Of a DNA stretch of 54,046 nucleotides, positions 37,319 through 46,938 are shown piece after piece. The translations under genes and the position numbers were made by a program. Source of the stretch: a virus; IMG/VR virus record IMGVR_UViG_3300048597_000384, positions 1 through 54,046 of that record, one strand, 5' to 3'. Each line of letters begins with the position of its first letter. Position 1 is the first letter of the stretch. The notes beneath the pieces are model-generated. The model worked only from the letters and a program-made list of their open reading frames with translations, searched no databases and was not told the DNA's origin.

Positions 37319-40300
37319 TGCTGACCCCCGCCATCGCGGCGATCGTCGGCACCGCCGGCGCTCCGGCCGTGCGGCCGACGCCGAGCCTGGTCTGTGTCGG
37401 CAACTCGGTGCGGATGAGTGCGACCGACCTCGCCTCGATCAGCTTCAACCCGGTGATCGACGACGTCACCAACGATGGCGCCGAGGTCGAGCTGGTGGGG
37501 CTGGATCCGCTCCCGTCCACCCAGGGCACGGTGGGGCGGGTCGGCAACGTGGTGACCTATACCAGGGCACCCGGCTATGCCGGCACGTTCGAGCTCGCCT
37601 ACCACGCGCGCTCGGCCACGGGTGCCGAGGCCAGCGGCCTGATCAGCTTCGTGATCGACGGGGTCACGACGCCGGGCTTCGTGACCGGCGTGGCCGATAC
37701 GCTCGACCTCGAGGTGGGCTCGGCCAGCCGGGACTTCGACGTGCTGGCCAACGACAGCGGCTCGGGGCCGATCGAGATCGCGCCCGGCAGCCTGGTGCAG
37801 CCGGCCGGCGGGCCGACGCTTGCCATCGTCGGCGGTCTGCTGCGGGTGACCCGCAACTCCGCGGCCCTGGGCAGCTACACCGGCGGGTCCTACCGGCCGC
37901 GCCTGACCGACGGCTCGCGCCTGGGCGACCCGGTGCCGGTGACCATCCGGGTGGTCTCGGCGACGGTGACCGCCCCGAACTTCACCGTGGTGGTGCCGAT
38001 CACCGCGGCCTCGCCCTTCGTGATCGACGCCCTGGCGCGCTGCAGCGGCTCCGGGCCCCTGGAGCTCCACCCGACCGGGCTGACCGCACCCACCGGCTCG
38101 GCCGACAGTGCCGCCATCTCCGGCGGCAAGATCAATTATACCCGCAGCACGACCCCGGCCGGCGTCTACACGATGGGCTACAAGGCCCGGCTGGTCGCCA
38201 CCCCGGCGGTCGAGGCCACGGGCACCATCACGATCAGGGTGATCGACAACTGGTGGCACGGCCGGCCGCGGCGCGGCGACCGGATGTGGCCCACCGGTTA
38301 CCACGAGATGGGCAGCTCGGCGGCGACCTGGGTCGCCAACAACGGCAACCTCGACGCCTATAGCGGGCGCATCGCCCGGCCGGGCACGTCGGACGCGACC
38401 TGGGAGGGCATCTGGGGCGGGACCGACACCGAGGCCCTGAGCGCGGTGACGGTGCAGGCGAACTCGCAGCTGGACTGGAGCACCGGCGACTTCGGCGCCC
38501 ACGCCCGGGCCATGCCCGTCGACGGGGGGTTCCTCCTGGCCGAATGCGAGCTGTTCCCGGCCAGCTTCCAGCCCGCCAGTGCGACGGACGTGCGGATCTG
38601 GGACCTGATCGACGGCGGCACGCTCGACGCCGGCTACCAGCGGATGGGTGCGCGGCTGCGCAGCAACCTCGCAGCGCTGGGATGGTGGGACCTCGATCTG
38701 TTCGTCCTGGTGCCGTTCCCGGGCATGAACGCCCAGACCGGGATCTGCCGGGTCTACAGCGGCAGCCGGGCCAGGTTCCGCGCGTCGATGGAGCGGGTCT
38801 ACGCCAAGCTGCGCGAGGGCTTCGGCTCCCGGCTGCGCATCGCCCACGTGGTGGCGCGCAAGAACCGGCTGGGGGCCTCGATCCAGGACTGGACCCCGAA
38901 GAACGCCGCCGGCGGCGTGGACGCGGTCGGCCTGGTCTTCAACCCGAGTGCCCTGGTCACCAACGAGGCGACCTTCGCCACCTATCTCGATGCCTGGGAC
39001 GCCGCCAGCTACGGCATGGACGGCGACGCGGTGCCGGCGGCCGCCAGCCTCGGCGTGCCGCTGATCGTGCCCAAATGGGGGCCGCTGGCCCGCGTCACCG
39101 CCGGCGAGAACCCGTGCCCGGCCGGCGACGTCGTGGTGCAGCAGTTCAGCAAGTTCCTGCGCGCGCGCGCCAAGGCGAAGCTCCTGGTGTGCGATTGCAT
39201 GAGCGGCGCGGACCTGCTGAGCACGACGGCCTACGCCGCCACCGATGCAGCCGGGATCGCGGCCTGGAGCCGGATGGTGGCCGACATCCGCGCCATCTGG
39301 AAGGGTGCCCCGCTGAGCCCGATCCCGCGGCTCACGGCGGGCACCACGACCTTGACCATGGGCTCGTCGGCCACCTCGGTCGACGCCAACCCGCTCGCCG
39401 ATGCGACCGGCTCGGAGACACTGGCGATCCGCCGTGTCGTCGCGGTGCCCACGGGCATGACGGCCTCGGTGGTGGGCTCCGGCACGGCGGCCAGGGTGCG
39501 GATCAACAAGGGTACCGCCAGCTCCGGTCTCAAGCAGATCGTGCCGGAGCTGGCGCTGGGCTCGATCCCGTTCTTCGCCGACGGCGACATCCAGCTGACC
39601 GTGGCCGGGACCGCCTCGACCAGGGCCACGCCCGACAACCCGTTCACCTATCTCTCCGCGCACCACCGGCCGCTGGGGGCTGGCGTGCAGCTTGGGATCC
39701 CGCCGTCGGTGCTCGCCACGGCGATCGGGGCCGCGGATGCGGACGGCGACTACACCGGCGCCACCAACACCCGAGGCCGCATCGCTCAGGTCGGACGGCT
39801 GATGCGCGCCGGCGAAGAAAAGCCGATCCACGTCGTCACGGCTTCCATGACGACCCGGACCGTCAACAAGACCCCCGGCACCGACCCCGCGACGGGGCAC
39901 GATCTGCCGATCAACATCAAGATGCCGGACACCCCCTATGTGCCCTACCCGGGCGTGGGGCACGGCGACTCCGAGGTCAATTTCTGGCCGCGCAACGGGG
40001 ACGCGGACGACGATCTCCTGGACATGTTCTTCCAGTTCCGCTTCGCGAGCTTCACCGACATCAAGGCGTCCAAGGTCCAGACCTGCCGGCTGAGCGGCAT
40101 GGACACGCCGACCGACGGCATGGACGGCGGGCCGAGTGCCTCGCGGATCCGCCTGCCGAGCCATGTCCTCCTGGGCAGCGAGATCAACGGCAGCAACCCG
40201 GGGATCTTCCACCCGCTCAACATCGTCTGCACCCGGCACTCCCATAAGGAGAGGACGTACGCCGACAGCGCGCCGGTGAACTGCCACATCATGAACGATC

Positions 40301-40818
40301 GGGCGGTGTGGCCGGCCTACGGGAAGGACAAATTCAACCCACCCTACGATGCCGGCACGTATCGCGACAACCAGGGCGACATCCCCTACGGCACGCGGCT
40401 GACCTTCACCGACGACGATCTGGATGATCTCCTGGCGCTGCCGGGGCTGACCGCCGCCCAGATCGCCATGATCTGGTGCTGGTACTGCTACGGCGGCATG
40501 GTCGCCGACGGGCACGGCGACCGGGTGGCCAACCCGACGCCGGGCGACGGCCGCGGCCCGTGGCTCTCGGTGCTGCGCGTCCGCGAGGACGGCACGGTGA
40601 GCACCTCGGTCGGCAACAAGCTCACCGACATCTACGAGCATATCTTCCCGCGCCTCTGGCCGGTGAAGAACCCGCGCAAGCACTTCGCCGAGAGCGAGAT
40701 CTTCAACATCCCGGGCAACCCCGGGCACGGCTACCCCTATCTGGGCGGCGGCGGGCCCCGCCATGCCACCAGGTCGATCAACACCGCCTTCGACCGGCCC
40801 ACGGCCGCGGGGATCTGA
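37318..40818 (+). CDS. large tail fibre/adhesin with Ig-like modules and shared C-terminal domain
   Basis: 1166 residues. About 20-310 reads as three beta-sandwich modules of the cadherin/Ig type (each with DVLANDSGSGP-like or similar strands). About 310-660 resembles an alpha/beta barrel enzyme-like region (LRSNLAALGWWDLDLFVLVP). Then another Ig-like module, and a C-terminal domain of about 390 residues with GDIPYGTRLTF and LWPVKNPR. That domain recurs in the proteins at 42312 and 43726. No catalytic motif could be assigned. It is the largest candidate receptor-binding protein. Confidence 0.7.
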   Translation: MLTPAIAAIVGTAGAPAVRPTPSLVCVGNSVRMSATDLASISFNPVIDDVTNDGAEVELVGLDPLPSTQGTVGRVGNVVTYTRAPGYAGTFELAYHARSATGAEASGLISFVIDGVTTPGFVTGVADTLDLEVGSASRDFDVLANDSGSGPIEIAPGSLVQPAGGPTLAIVGGLLRVTRNSAALGSYTGGSYRPRLTDGSRLGDPVPVTIRVVSATVTAPNFTVVVPITAASPFVIDALARCSGSGPLELHPTGLTAPTGSADSAAISGGKINYTRSTTPAGVYTMGYKARLVATPAVEATGTITIRVIDNWWHGRPRRGDRMWPTGYHEMGSSAATWVANNGNLDAYSGRIARPGTSDATWEGIWGGTDTEALSAVTVQANSQLDWSTGDFGAHARAMPVDGGFLLAECELFPASFQPASATDVRIWDLIDGGTLDAGYQRMGARLRSNLAALGWWDLDLFVLVPFPGMNAQTGICRVYSGSRARFRASMERVYAKLREGFGSRLRIAHVVARKNRLGASIQDWTPKNAAGGVDAVGLVFNPSALVTNEATFATYLDAWDAASYGMDGDAVPAAASLGVPLIVPKWGPLARVTAGENPCPAGDVVVQQFSKFLRARAKAKLLVCDCMSGADLLSTTAYAATDAAGIAAWSRMVADIRAIWKGAPLSPIPRLTAGTTTLTMGSSATSVDANPLADATGSETLAIRRVVAVPTGMTASVVGSGTAARVRINKGTASSGLKQIVPELALGSIPFFADGDIQLTVAGTASTRATPDNPFTYLSAHHRPLGAGVQLGIPPSVLATAIGAADADGDYTGATNTRGRIAQVGRLMRAGEEKPIHVVTASMTTRTVNKTPGTDPATGHDLPINIKMPDTPYVPYPGVGHGDSEVNFWPRNGDADDDLLDMFFQFRFASFTDIKASKVQTCRLSGMDTPTDGMDGGPSASRIRLPSHVLLGSEINGSNPGIFHPLNIVCTRHSHKERTYADSAPVNCHIMNDRAVWPAYGKDKFNPPYDAGTYRDNQGDIPYGTRLTFTDDDLDDLLALPGLTAAQIAMIWCWYCYGGMVADGHGDRVANPTPGDGRGPWLSVLRVREDGTVSTSVGNKLTDIYEHIFPRLWPVKNPRKHFAESEIFNIPGNPGHGYPYLGGGGPRHATRSINTAFDRPTAAGI

Positions 40819-40821
40819 GCC

Positions 40822-41853
40822 ATGCCGACTTTCCCAGCCACCGGCGCCTTCGCGGCCAGGTCGGGGAGCAACGCCAGTCGCGGCCCCGAGTTCGAGAAGT
40901 GGCTGGGGGCCACCAAGAACCTGGTTGGCGGCGAGGGCTCCTCGGTGGTGAGTATCCTCGGCGGTGCGATCACGCCCTTGACCTGGCGCGTGGCGGTCGA
41001 CGTGGAAGGCGGTGCGGCGGCCTCGGACGATCTGGACCGGGTCAATGCCGGCAGCGAGTACCACAGCGGTGCCGTGATCGTGCTCTCGGCCGCGGCCGAC
41101 ACCCGCACGATCAACGTGCGCAACCTCACCGGCAACATCGTGCTGAAGTCGAGCAGCTTCCAGCTGAAGGGTGCCTGGGCCCGGCTGTGGCTGGAGCTGC
41201 AGGGCACCAACTGGGTCGAGCTCGCCCGCGACTACGGGCAGGACCGGGCGCAGGAGCGGGCCTTCCTGGGCGTGGACGGTGCGGCGCCGGTCGCGGGCCA
41301 GCCGGCGACCTACAGCCATGCCACCGGTGCCGAGGCCCTCGCCGGCGCCAGCCAGACCGCCGTGATGACGCCCCTGACGAACACGGTGGCGATGCAGTCC
41401 GCGGCGCTGATGATCATGCAGCACGCGGATGCCACTGGCCTCACCGCGGCGGACGAGTTCCTGCTCGCCCGCGGCGGCGTGCTCTACCGGATCAACATCG
41501 TCGAGCTGCTGGCCCCGAGCTTCGCCAACTTCGCCACAACCGGCGAGATCGCCATCACCTCGGCCAACAACGGCTTCGCCGCCCACGGCATGGGCGCGCA
41601 GCCGACCCTCTTGCGGGCCTACTACCGCTGCAAGACGGCCGAGCATGGCTATGCGGTCGGGATGGAGGTCCCGGTCGAGTGCACCAGTCCCGAGGAGACC
41701 TATCGCCGGGTCACCTTCGGGGCAGACGGCACGAACTACTATTTCCAGATGTCCGCCACCACCAACGGGGTGCGCGGCATCCACCGCACCAGCGGTGCCG
41801 CGGTGAACTTCACCAACGCCAACTGGCGCCTGTTCATCCGGATGTGGCGCTGA
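40822..41853 (+). CDS. tail fibre protein 2
   Basis: 343 residues. A beta-rich protein with a SNASRGPEFEKWL start, a trimer-type middle (NLTGNIVLKSSSFQL) and a YYFQMSATTNGVRGIHRT segment near the C-terminus. It begins three bases after the previous stop and so belongs to the same fibre cluster. Function as a receptor-binding or fibre accessory protein is inferred. Confidence 0.65.
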   Translation: MPTFPATGAFAARSGSNASRGPEFEKWLGATKNLVGGEGSSVVSILGGAITPLTWRVAVDVEGGAAASDDLDRVNAGSEYHSGAVIVLSAAADTRTINVRNLTGNIVLKSSSFQLKGAWARLWLELQGTNWVELARDYGQDRAQERAFLGVDGAAPVAGQPATYSHATGAEALAGASQTAVMTPLTNTVAMQSAALMIMQHADATGLTAADEFLLARGGVLYRINIVELLAPSFANFATTGEIAITSANNGFAAHGMGAQPTLLRAYYRCKTAEHGYAVGMEVPVECTSPEETYRRVTFGADGTNYYFQMSATTNGVRGIHRTSGAAVNFTNANWRLFIRMWR

Positions 41854-41929
41854 GCGCACCCGCCTGGCGCCGGCGGCGCCGGCGTGCCGATCGCGATCCA
41901 AGCCCGACATCGAACCAGAGAGGTTGGCC

Positions 41930-42274
41930 GTGACCACGAAGTCGCTTCGCACCTGCACGGTGGCGAACGGGCAGAGCCTGTCGCCCTACGCCGATTTCCA
42001 GGGCTACTGGCCGGCGGCGTTTCGGGTGCGCGGGCCCGCGCAGGGCACCCACCTGGTGTTCAAGCGCCGGGACTTCGAGATGGAGGGCTACTGGCGGGAC
42101 GCCGGGGCCGCCAAGCAGAGCTGTGCGTTCGTGGTCGACGACTGGTGCGGGCTCGAGCCCGGCCTGCTGCCCTCCTGGGACGATCTGGCCGTCCAGATCT
42201 GCAGCGACGCAAGTGGAACGCCGCAGAACCAGAACCAGGCGGTGGCCATCGACTTCATCGTGATTGCCGACTGA
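41930..42274 (+). CDS. small fibre-associated protein, 114 residues
   Basis: A beta-sandwich-like small protein with FQGYWPAAFRVRGPAQG and two cysteines. GTG 41930 has GAGAGG upstream; TTG 41924 is an alternative. It lies between the fibre genes 40822 and 42312. It may be a fibre chaperone or capping protein; no family is recognised. Confidence 0.55.
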   Translation: MTTKSLRTCTVANGQSLSPYADFQGYWPAAFRVRGPAQGTHLVFKRRDFEMEGYWRDAGAAKQSCAFVVDDWCGLEPGLLPSWDDLAVQICSDASGTPQNQNQAVAIDFIVIAD

Positions 42275-42311
42275 GCGTGCCGATGCCCGCGACGGTGGAC
42301 TGGAGCCAGCA

Positions 42312-43673
42312 ATGACCAGATGGTACGCGTTTGCCGACTTCGCGGAGCGCAATGCCTGCGCCGAGGCCAGGGAGCCCGGCGTGTGCATCTACGTCAACGA
42401 CGACGGCCAGGGGAAGGCCGTGCGCCAGTATTGGGACGGGAGCTGGAAGCGGCTGGCCGGCCCGATCCTGAGCGCGCCGCCGCCGCCCGCCCTCGAGGAG
42501 CCGCCCGCGGAGATCCTGCCGCCCCCGCCTCGGCCGCCCCTTCCTCGGCCGCCGGTCACGGCGGCCGACATCTTCCTGCAGCCGTTCGACGCCGACTCGC
42601 CCTGCAACACACCCTTGGGCAAGGTCCGCTACGGCATCCCGCCCAGCACGCTCGACCCGATGGTGCCGCACCCGGTCTACATGCCCGGCCGGGAGGGCAG
42701 CCGGGGGCGGCTGGTGCTGGTCAAGACCTTCCGCTGCGGTGTCACCAGGCAGGGCAGGAAGTACGCCCACCGGGTCCGGCTGACCGATCCCATGCGCCAG
42801 ATCGAATGGCACGGGCGGGAGCACGGCGGCGGCACGGGCGGCGGGCTGCCCGTGACCCTGCGGATGCCGGTGCCGGGGCCGGGCTGTCCCTATTCGGACG
42901 ATCCGAGCGGCGACAACGAGGTGCTGCTCTATCCCCGCAATGGCGAGGGCGAACTCGCCGACGTGCTCGCGCAGTGCAATTACGACAGCCGCAGGGGCAC
43001 GCCGGGCGTGGCCTCGGCCAGGACGCGCCGGAGCTACTCGCTCAAGGGCCCCGCCGCCCGCAACCGCTTCGACGATCCGGGCGACTGGGGGCCGGGGGCG
43101 ATCGATTTGCGGCACCCGGCGGGCTTCCTGCGCGGCGCCATGGTCGACCTGTCCGGCGGGACTCCGATCCGGCACCTGCTCAACGCCACCGCCACCCGCC
43201 ACTCGCGTGCCGGCGCCAGGCCCTCGCAGCACGTGCTGGGCAGGGGCATGGCCTACCCGGCATGGAACACCGACCGGCCGCTGCGGGCTGAGGACAATCT
43301 GGGCGACATCCCCTACGGGACGATCATCGCCCTGCGCTGGCAGGATCGCGGCCTGCGCGAGACGCTGGGCCTGACCCCCTTCGGCAAGGTGCTGTTCGAC
43401 ACCTTCCTCTACTTCGGCTGCTGCCTGTGCGACGGCCAGGGGCAGGTGGTGGACGATGCGCCGGTCCTGCAGCTCCGGGTGGACTGGGAGCTCACCGCCG
43501 AGAAGGAGGCCGCGGTCGAGGCGGCCCTGGCGAAGCTCCTGCCGCATCTGTGGCCGGTGTTCGATGCCCGCCGCCATGACGAGGACGCGCCGCGCCACAG
43601 CGACGGGCTGATCTATGTCGGCGGCGGCGGCCCGCTCGGGCCGGGCAGCATCAACTCCGCTTGGGACGCGTGA
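42312..43673 (+). CDS. adhesin 2 with shared C-terminal domain
   Basis: 453 residues. The N-terminal 60 residues carry a small WYAFADFAE module, then a proline-rich linker (about 55-92). The rest is a domain of about 330 residues also found in the proteins at 37318 and 43726, with NLGDIPYGT, FDTFLYFGCC-DGQG, LPHLWPV and the ending GGGGPLGPGSINSAWDA. The linker would let the domain hang free from the particle. ATG 42312 follows GGAG. Receptor binding is inferred from position. Confidence 0.65.
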   Translation: MTRWYAFADFAERNACAEAREPGVCIYVNDDGQGKAVRQYWDGSWKRLAGPILSAPPPPALEEPPAEILPPPPRPPLPRPPVTAADIFLQPFDADSPCNTPLGKVRYGIPPSTLDPMVPHPVYMPGREGSRGRLVLVKTFRCGVTRQGRKYAHRVRLTDPMRQIEWHGREHGGGTGGGLPVTLRMPVPGPGCPYSDDPSGDNEVLLYPRNGEGELADVLAQCNYDSRRGTPGVASARTRRSYSLKGPAARNRFDDPGDWGPGAIDLRHPAGFLRGAMVDLSGGTPIRHLLNATATRHSRAGARPSQHVLGRGMAYPAWNTDRPLRAEDNLGDIPYGTIIALRWQDRGLRETLGLTPFGKVLFDTFLYFGCCLCDGQGQVVDDAPVLQLRVDWELTAEKEAAVEAALAKLLPHLWPVFDARRHDEDAPRHSDGLIYVGGGGPLGPGSINSAWDA

Positions 43674-43725
43674 TGGTCCCCGGGATCCCGGCGGTCGCCG
43701 GCGCAGGCCGTGTGAGGAGCTGCCG

Positions 43726-44955
43726 ATGCCGTCGCTGATGCAGTGGATGGTGCTCCGGGGCAATCGAGCGGGGCAGGGCGGCGGTGCCCCCGCCCAGGCT
43801 GTGCCGCCCGAGCTGCTGACCCTGCTGCCCAACGGCGGCGCCTACAACCGCCGCGCCCAGCCGCGCTCCTATGCCCTGCCCGACGGTACGGAGGTCGTGA
43901 TCGGCGACCTGGCCGCCGTCGCGCGCCAGCAGGATCTGCTGCTCAATCCATTCGGCGCGCGCAGCGCGCACCACCGGCCGATCGGGCGGGGTGCGGTGAA
44001 GGGCATCCCGGGCACCACCGGTCCGGCCACGCGCGGGCGGCTCGACGTGGTGGGCCGGATCCGCATCCCGAACGCGGCCGACCTGGGCAAGTGGTATTAC
44101 CGGGCGCTCGACGGCGACGACCCGCGCAGCATCACTTCCAGCGGCAGCGGCATCGGCCTGCCCTCGAACGAGAAGATGCCGGCCGGGGTGTTCTACCCGG
44201 ATTCGAGCGACGGCGACTGCATCGTCATCCGTCCGGCGCCGAGCGTGACGGCCGACGCCTGGTATCAGTTCCGAGACGCCGCCAGCACGGCCTCGATCCG
44301 CCGGACCTACACGGTCGACGGCGACGACCTCCCCTGGACGGACGGCCAGGACCGGGGCAACAGCGCCTCGAAGCTGCGCTTCCCGGCGGCCTGCCTGTTC
44401 GCGGACCAGCTCAACCTGGCGAACCCGCCGCCGCAGCGTTACGCGCTGCACCTGACCGCGACGCGGCACGACGGCCAGGGTGCCAACAGCTCGATCCACG
44501 TGCTCGGCAAGACCTGGGTCGCCCCCGCGCTGGGCACGGACGGCGACGCCGGTGACGAGGATCGAAACCTCGGCAACATTCCTTACGGGACCAGGATCTG
44601 GTTGCCTTGGGACGCGCCGTGGCAGGACCTGCGGGAACTGTCCGGCTTCAACCAGCGCCAGAAGGTCTACTTCGACATCTGGCGCCTCTACGGCGCCTAC
44701 ATCCTGGACGGGCAGGGGCAGCACGAGGAAGGCAAGGCAATCCTGCAGCTTCGGCAGACCGGCGGGCTCACGACGGAGGTCATCGCCGAGCTCGAAGCCG
44801 TGCACGCGGTGATCCTCCCTTACCTATGGCCGATGCGGAACGCCCCGGCCTCCTTCACCGACGCCAGCGAGACCTGGGCCGACGGCCTGCCCTACGCCGG
44901 TGGCGACGGCCCGCTCGGCCCGGAATCCATCAACTCCGCCTGGGATGCCCGCTGA
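43726..44955 (+). CDS. adhesin 3 with shared C-terminal domain
   Basis: 409 residues. After a short hydrophobic-basic start it carries the same C-terminal domain as the proteins at 37318 and 42312: NLGNIPYGTRIWLPW, FDIWRLYGAYILDGQG, LPYLWPMRNAP and the ending DGPLGPESINSAWDA. Sequence identity is much higher at these motifs than elsewhere. ATG 43726 has GAGGAG upstream. The stop overlaps the next start (TGATG). Confidence 0.65.
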   Translation: MPSLMQWMVLRGNRAGQGGGAPAQAVPPELLTLLPNGGAYNRRAQPRSYALPDGTEVVIGDLAAVARQQDLLLNPFGARSAHHRPIGRGAVKGIPGTTGPATRGRLDVVGRIRIPNAADLGKWYYRALDGDDPRSITSSGSGIGLPSNEKMPAGVFYPDSSDGDCIVIRPAPSVTADAWYQFRDAASTASIRRTYTVDGDDLPWTDGQDRGNSASKLRFPAACLFADQLNLANPPPQRYALHLTATRHDGQGANSSIHVLGKTWVAPALGTDGDAGDEDRNLGNIPYGTRIWLPWDAPWQDLRELSGFNQRQKVYFDIWRLYGAYILDGQGQHEEGKAILQLRQTGGLTTEVIAELEAVHAVILPYLWPMRNAPASFTDASETWADGLPYAGGDGPLGPESINSAWDAR

Positions 44956-46289
44956 TGGCGATCTACTTCGTCGATCCCGCCGCCGCCGGCGCGAACAACG
45001 GGACCTCCTGGGCCAACGCCTGGACCGGCATGGCGACGGCGCGCGCCGCCTACACGACCCCGACGCCGGGCGACGAGTTCAAGGTCGCCTACACGCTCAA
45101 CGAGACGCTGGCGGCGGCCATGGCTTTCGCGCCCAACGGCTCGGGATCGAACCGCGGCATCCGCTTCACGTCGACCGATCCGGCGAATGATGCCTACCGC
45201 GCCGGTGCCAAGCTCGTCACCGCCGGCTACACCCTGGACCTGTTCGGCCTGGTCGAAGGCTTCACGCTCGACGGCTCGACGTCCGCGGCGCACCTGAACG
45301 TGCGGCCGGGCAACGGTGCCGAGTTCTTCGATTGCACCTTCGTCAAGCAGCCCGGCTACTCTTTTCAGATCGCCGGGACCAGCAATCAGCGGGGCGCGGT
45401 GCGCCAGTGCCTGTTCGACCAGGGCGCCGGCTACACGGCGCCGTGCTTCACGACGAACACCGGGTTCGTCGACCTCGAGCTGTTCAACTGCGTCATGGGC
45501 GGCACGATCGGCGCCACGGCTTCGCTGGTGGCGCAGACCACCAGCTCGGCGTCCGGCCGGTTCCGCTTCGTCAACTGCGACCTGCACGGCTTCACGTCGA
45601 TCCTGGACCAGGCCGCCGGCAGTGCCAACGGCACCCTCGACGTACGGATCGAAGGCGGCCTGGAGCCGGCGAGCTTCGAGGCCGAGGCGGGCAATGGCGA
45701 CCTGCTGCTGCGCAAGGGCTCGCGGCTGGTCATGATCGGCTCGGGCAACGGCACGCTGGCCGCACCGGTGACCAAGCGCACCTATTGGGAGCACTTCGGC
45801 AAGGCCGGGATCCAGTCCACGGTCTACCGCAGCGGCGGCGGCCATGACGGCACCACGCCGCAGGCCTGGGCGGTCTCGGCATGGGCCAACCGCACCTGGC
45901 CGCGCTCGCGGCACGGTATCATCGTGCCGGTCGTCTCGGGCGGCTGGGCGGCCAAGGACCGGGTGACCACGGCGCGCATCTTCTTCGCGCACAGCGGTGC
46001 GGCGCTTACCAATGACGATCTCAGCTTCCGGCCCTACACGCCGAGTAACGCCACGCCGCCGACGGCGCTGCTGTTCACGGCCAACGCCGGCGGCCTGCGC
46101 GGTGCCGCCGCTGCCGCCTACCCGACCGACGCGGCCTCGACCTGGGGCGGCGGGCCCACGGTCAAGCAGTACGCGGACGTCGAATTCACGCCCACGATCT
46201 CCGGCCCGGTGGCGGGCGAGGTGATGTTCCACCCGGGCGGGGCGTCGGATCGCACCATCTACCTCGACGCGCAGATCGTCCTGATCTGA
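44955..46289 (+). CDS. beta-helix tail protein
   Basis: 444 residues, starting at ATG 44955 (TGATG overlap). The first 300 residues read as a right-handed beta-helix: short repeated strands with Gly/Asn turns, for example FVDPAAAGANNGTSWANA and FNCVMGGTIGATASLV. The C-terminal 120 residues form a beta-rich domain (DVEFTPTISGPVAGEVMF). Such folds are common in tailspikes that bind or cut polysaccharides; no catalytic residues could be assigned. It is the last gene of the late operon. Confidence 0.65.
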   Translation: MAIYFVDPAAAGANNGTSWANAWTGMATARAAYTTPTPGDEFKVAYTLNETLAAAMAFAPNGSGSNRGIRFTSTDPANDAYRAGAKLVTAGYTLDLFGLVEGFTLDGSTSAAHLNVRPGNGAEFFDCTFVKQPGYSFQIAGTSNQRGAVRQCLFDQGAGYTAPCFTTNTGFVDLELFNCVMGGTIGATASLVAQTTSSASGRFRFVNCDLHGFTSILDQAAGSANGTLDVRIEGGLEPASFEAEAGNGDLLLRKGSRLVMIGSGNGTLAAPVTKRTYWEHFGKAGIQSTVYRSGGGHDGTTPQAWAVSAWANRTWPRSRHGIIVPVVSGGWAAKDRVTTARIFFAHSGAALTNDDLSFRPYTPSNATPPTALLFTANAGGLRGAAAAAYPTDAASTWGGGPTVKQYADVEFTPTISGPVAGEVMFHPGGASDRTIYLDAQIVLI

Positions 46290-46302
46290 TGTCGCGGACG
46301 GC

Positions 46303-46500
46303 TCACCTGGTCAGCCGGATCGCGATCAGCAGCACCGCGAAGCCCAGCACCAGGCTGCCCAGCATGAGCGGCCAGTCGGCGGGGCTCAGCGAGAGCATCC
46401 CAACCTGAAATATCAGCGCAGCAGCAGCGAGCGCTATTGGTAGTTTCTGCACGGTTCCCTCGGCGCGGTTTCTTGGGGCGCCAGGGCGGAGCCTGGTCAT
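46303..46500 (-). CDS. reverse-strand small membrane protein at the end of the late operon
   Basis: 65 residues from ATG 46500 (or 49 from GTG 46452), with two hydrophobic helices (PIALAAAALIFQVGML and LMLGSLVLGFAVLLIAI). It runs opposite to the late genes and ends 14 bases after their last stop, in a less GC-rich stretch. It resembles the other isolated reverse gene (28324-28491) in size and topology, though the sequences are not alike. A moron gene is likely; the function is unknown. Confidence 0.5.
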   Translation of the reverse strand: MTRLRPGAPRNRAEGTVQKLPIALAAAALIFQVGMLSLSPADWPLMLGSLVLGFAVLLIAIRLTR

Positions 46501-46512
46501 GAGGCGGCCGGG

Positions 46513-46938
46513 GTGGCGGAAAGTCAAGGCGTGAGGGCGTGCAAGCTCTGTGCGCGGATCGCCGACTGTTCGCCGCTGCTCGAGCTGTTTCTTTCCGGCT
46601 ACGCTTTGCTGTTCGCGGTGGTGCTGGTCCTGCATCCAAGCCTGATGGCGGAGAGCCGGGCCTGGTCCGAGATGCTGGTCTGGGCACCGCAATGGGCCTG
46701 GGCGGCGGCGTTCCTGGCGGTGGGCCTGCTCAAGGCCCTGGCGCTCCTGCTGGTCCGGCCGCGGCTGCAGCTCGCGGCCCTGGGTGCCGGCGTGGCGCTG
46801 TGGACCCTGGTGGCCTACGGCGTCGGCTTCCAGCCCGAAGCGCCCAGCTTCGCGCGCTACGTCTACGGCTACTACGCGTTCGGGTCGTGGGTGTGCGCCT
46901 GTGCCGTGGCCTGGCACATGGGTGCCCGGCATGTTTGA
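46513..46938 (+). CDS. four-helix membrane protein, possible second holin
   Basis: 141 residues with about four hydrophobic helices (about 24-43, 56-76, 80-98, 112-136) and a GTG start at 46513. The N-terminal part has cysteines (CKLCARIADC). Its topology would suit a holin or a membrane conversion protein. It overlaps the following gene by eight bases, so they form a pair. Family not recognised. Confidence 0.55.
   Translation: MAESQGVRACKLCARIADCSPLLELFLSGYALLFAVVLVLHPSLMAESRAWSEMLVWAPQWAWAAAFLAVGLLKALALLLVRPRLQLAALGAGVALWTLVAYGVGFQPEAPSFARYVYGYYAFGSWVCACAVAWHMGARHV

Noticed and set aside
37033-41958. Very long open frame on the minus strand opposite the fibre genes
   Set aside because: It is the GC-rich antisense shadow of the plus-strand fibre genes; Arg/His/Gly/Pro-rich with no domain, and the plus strand encodes clear proteins there.
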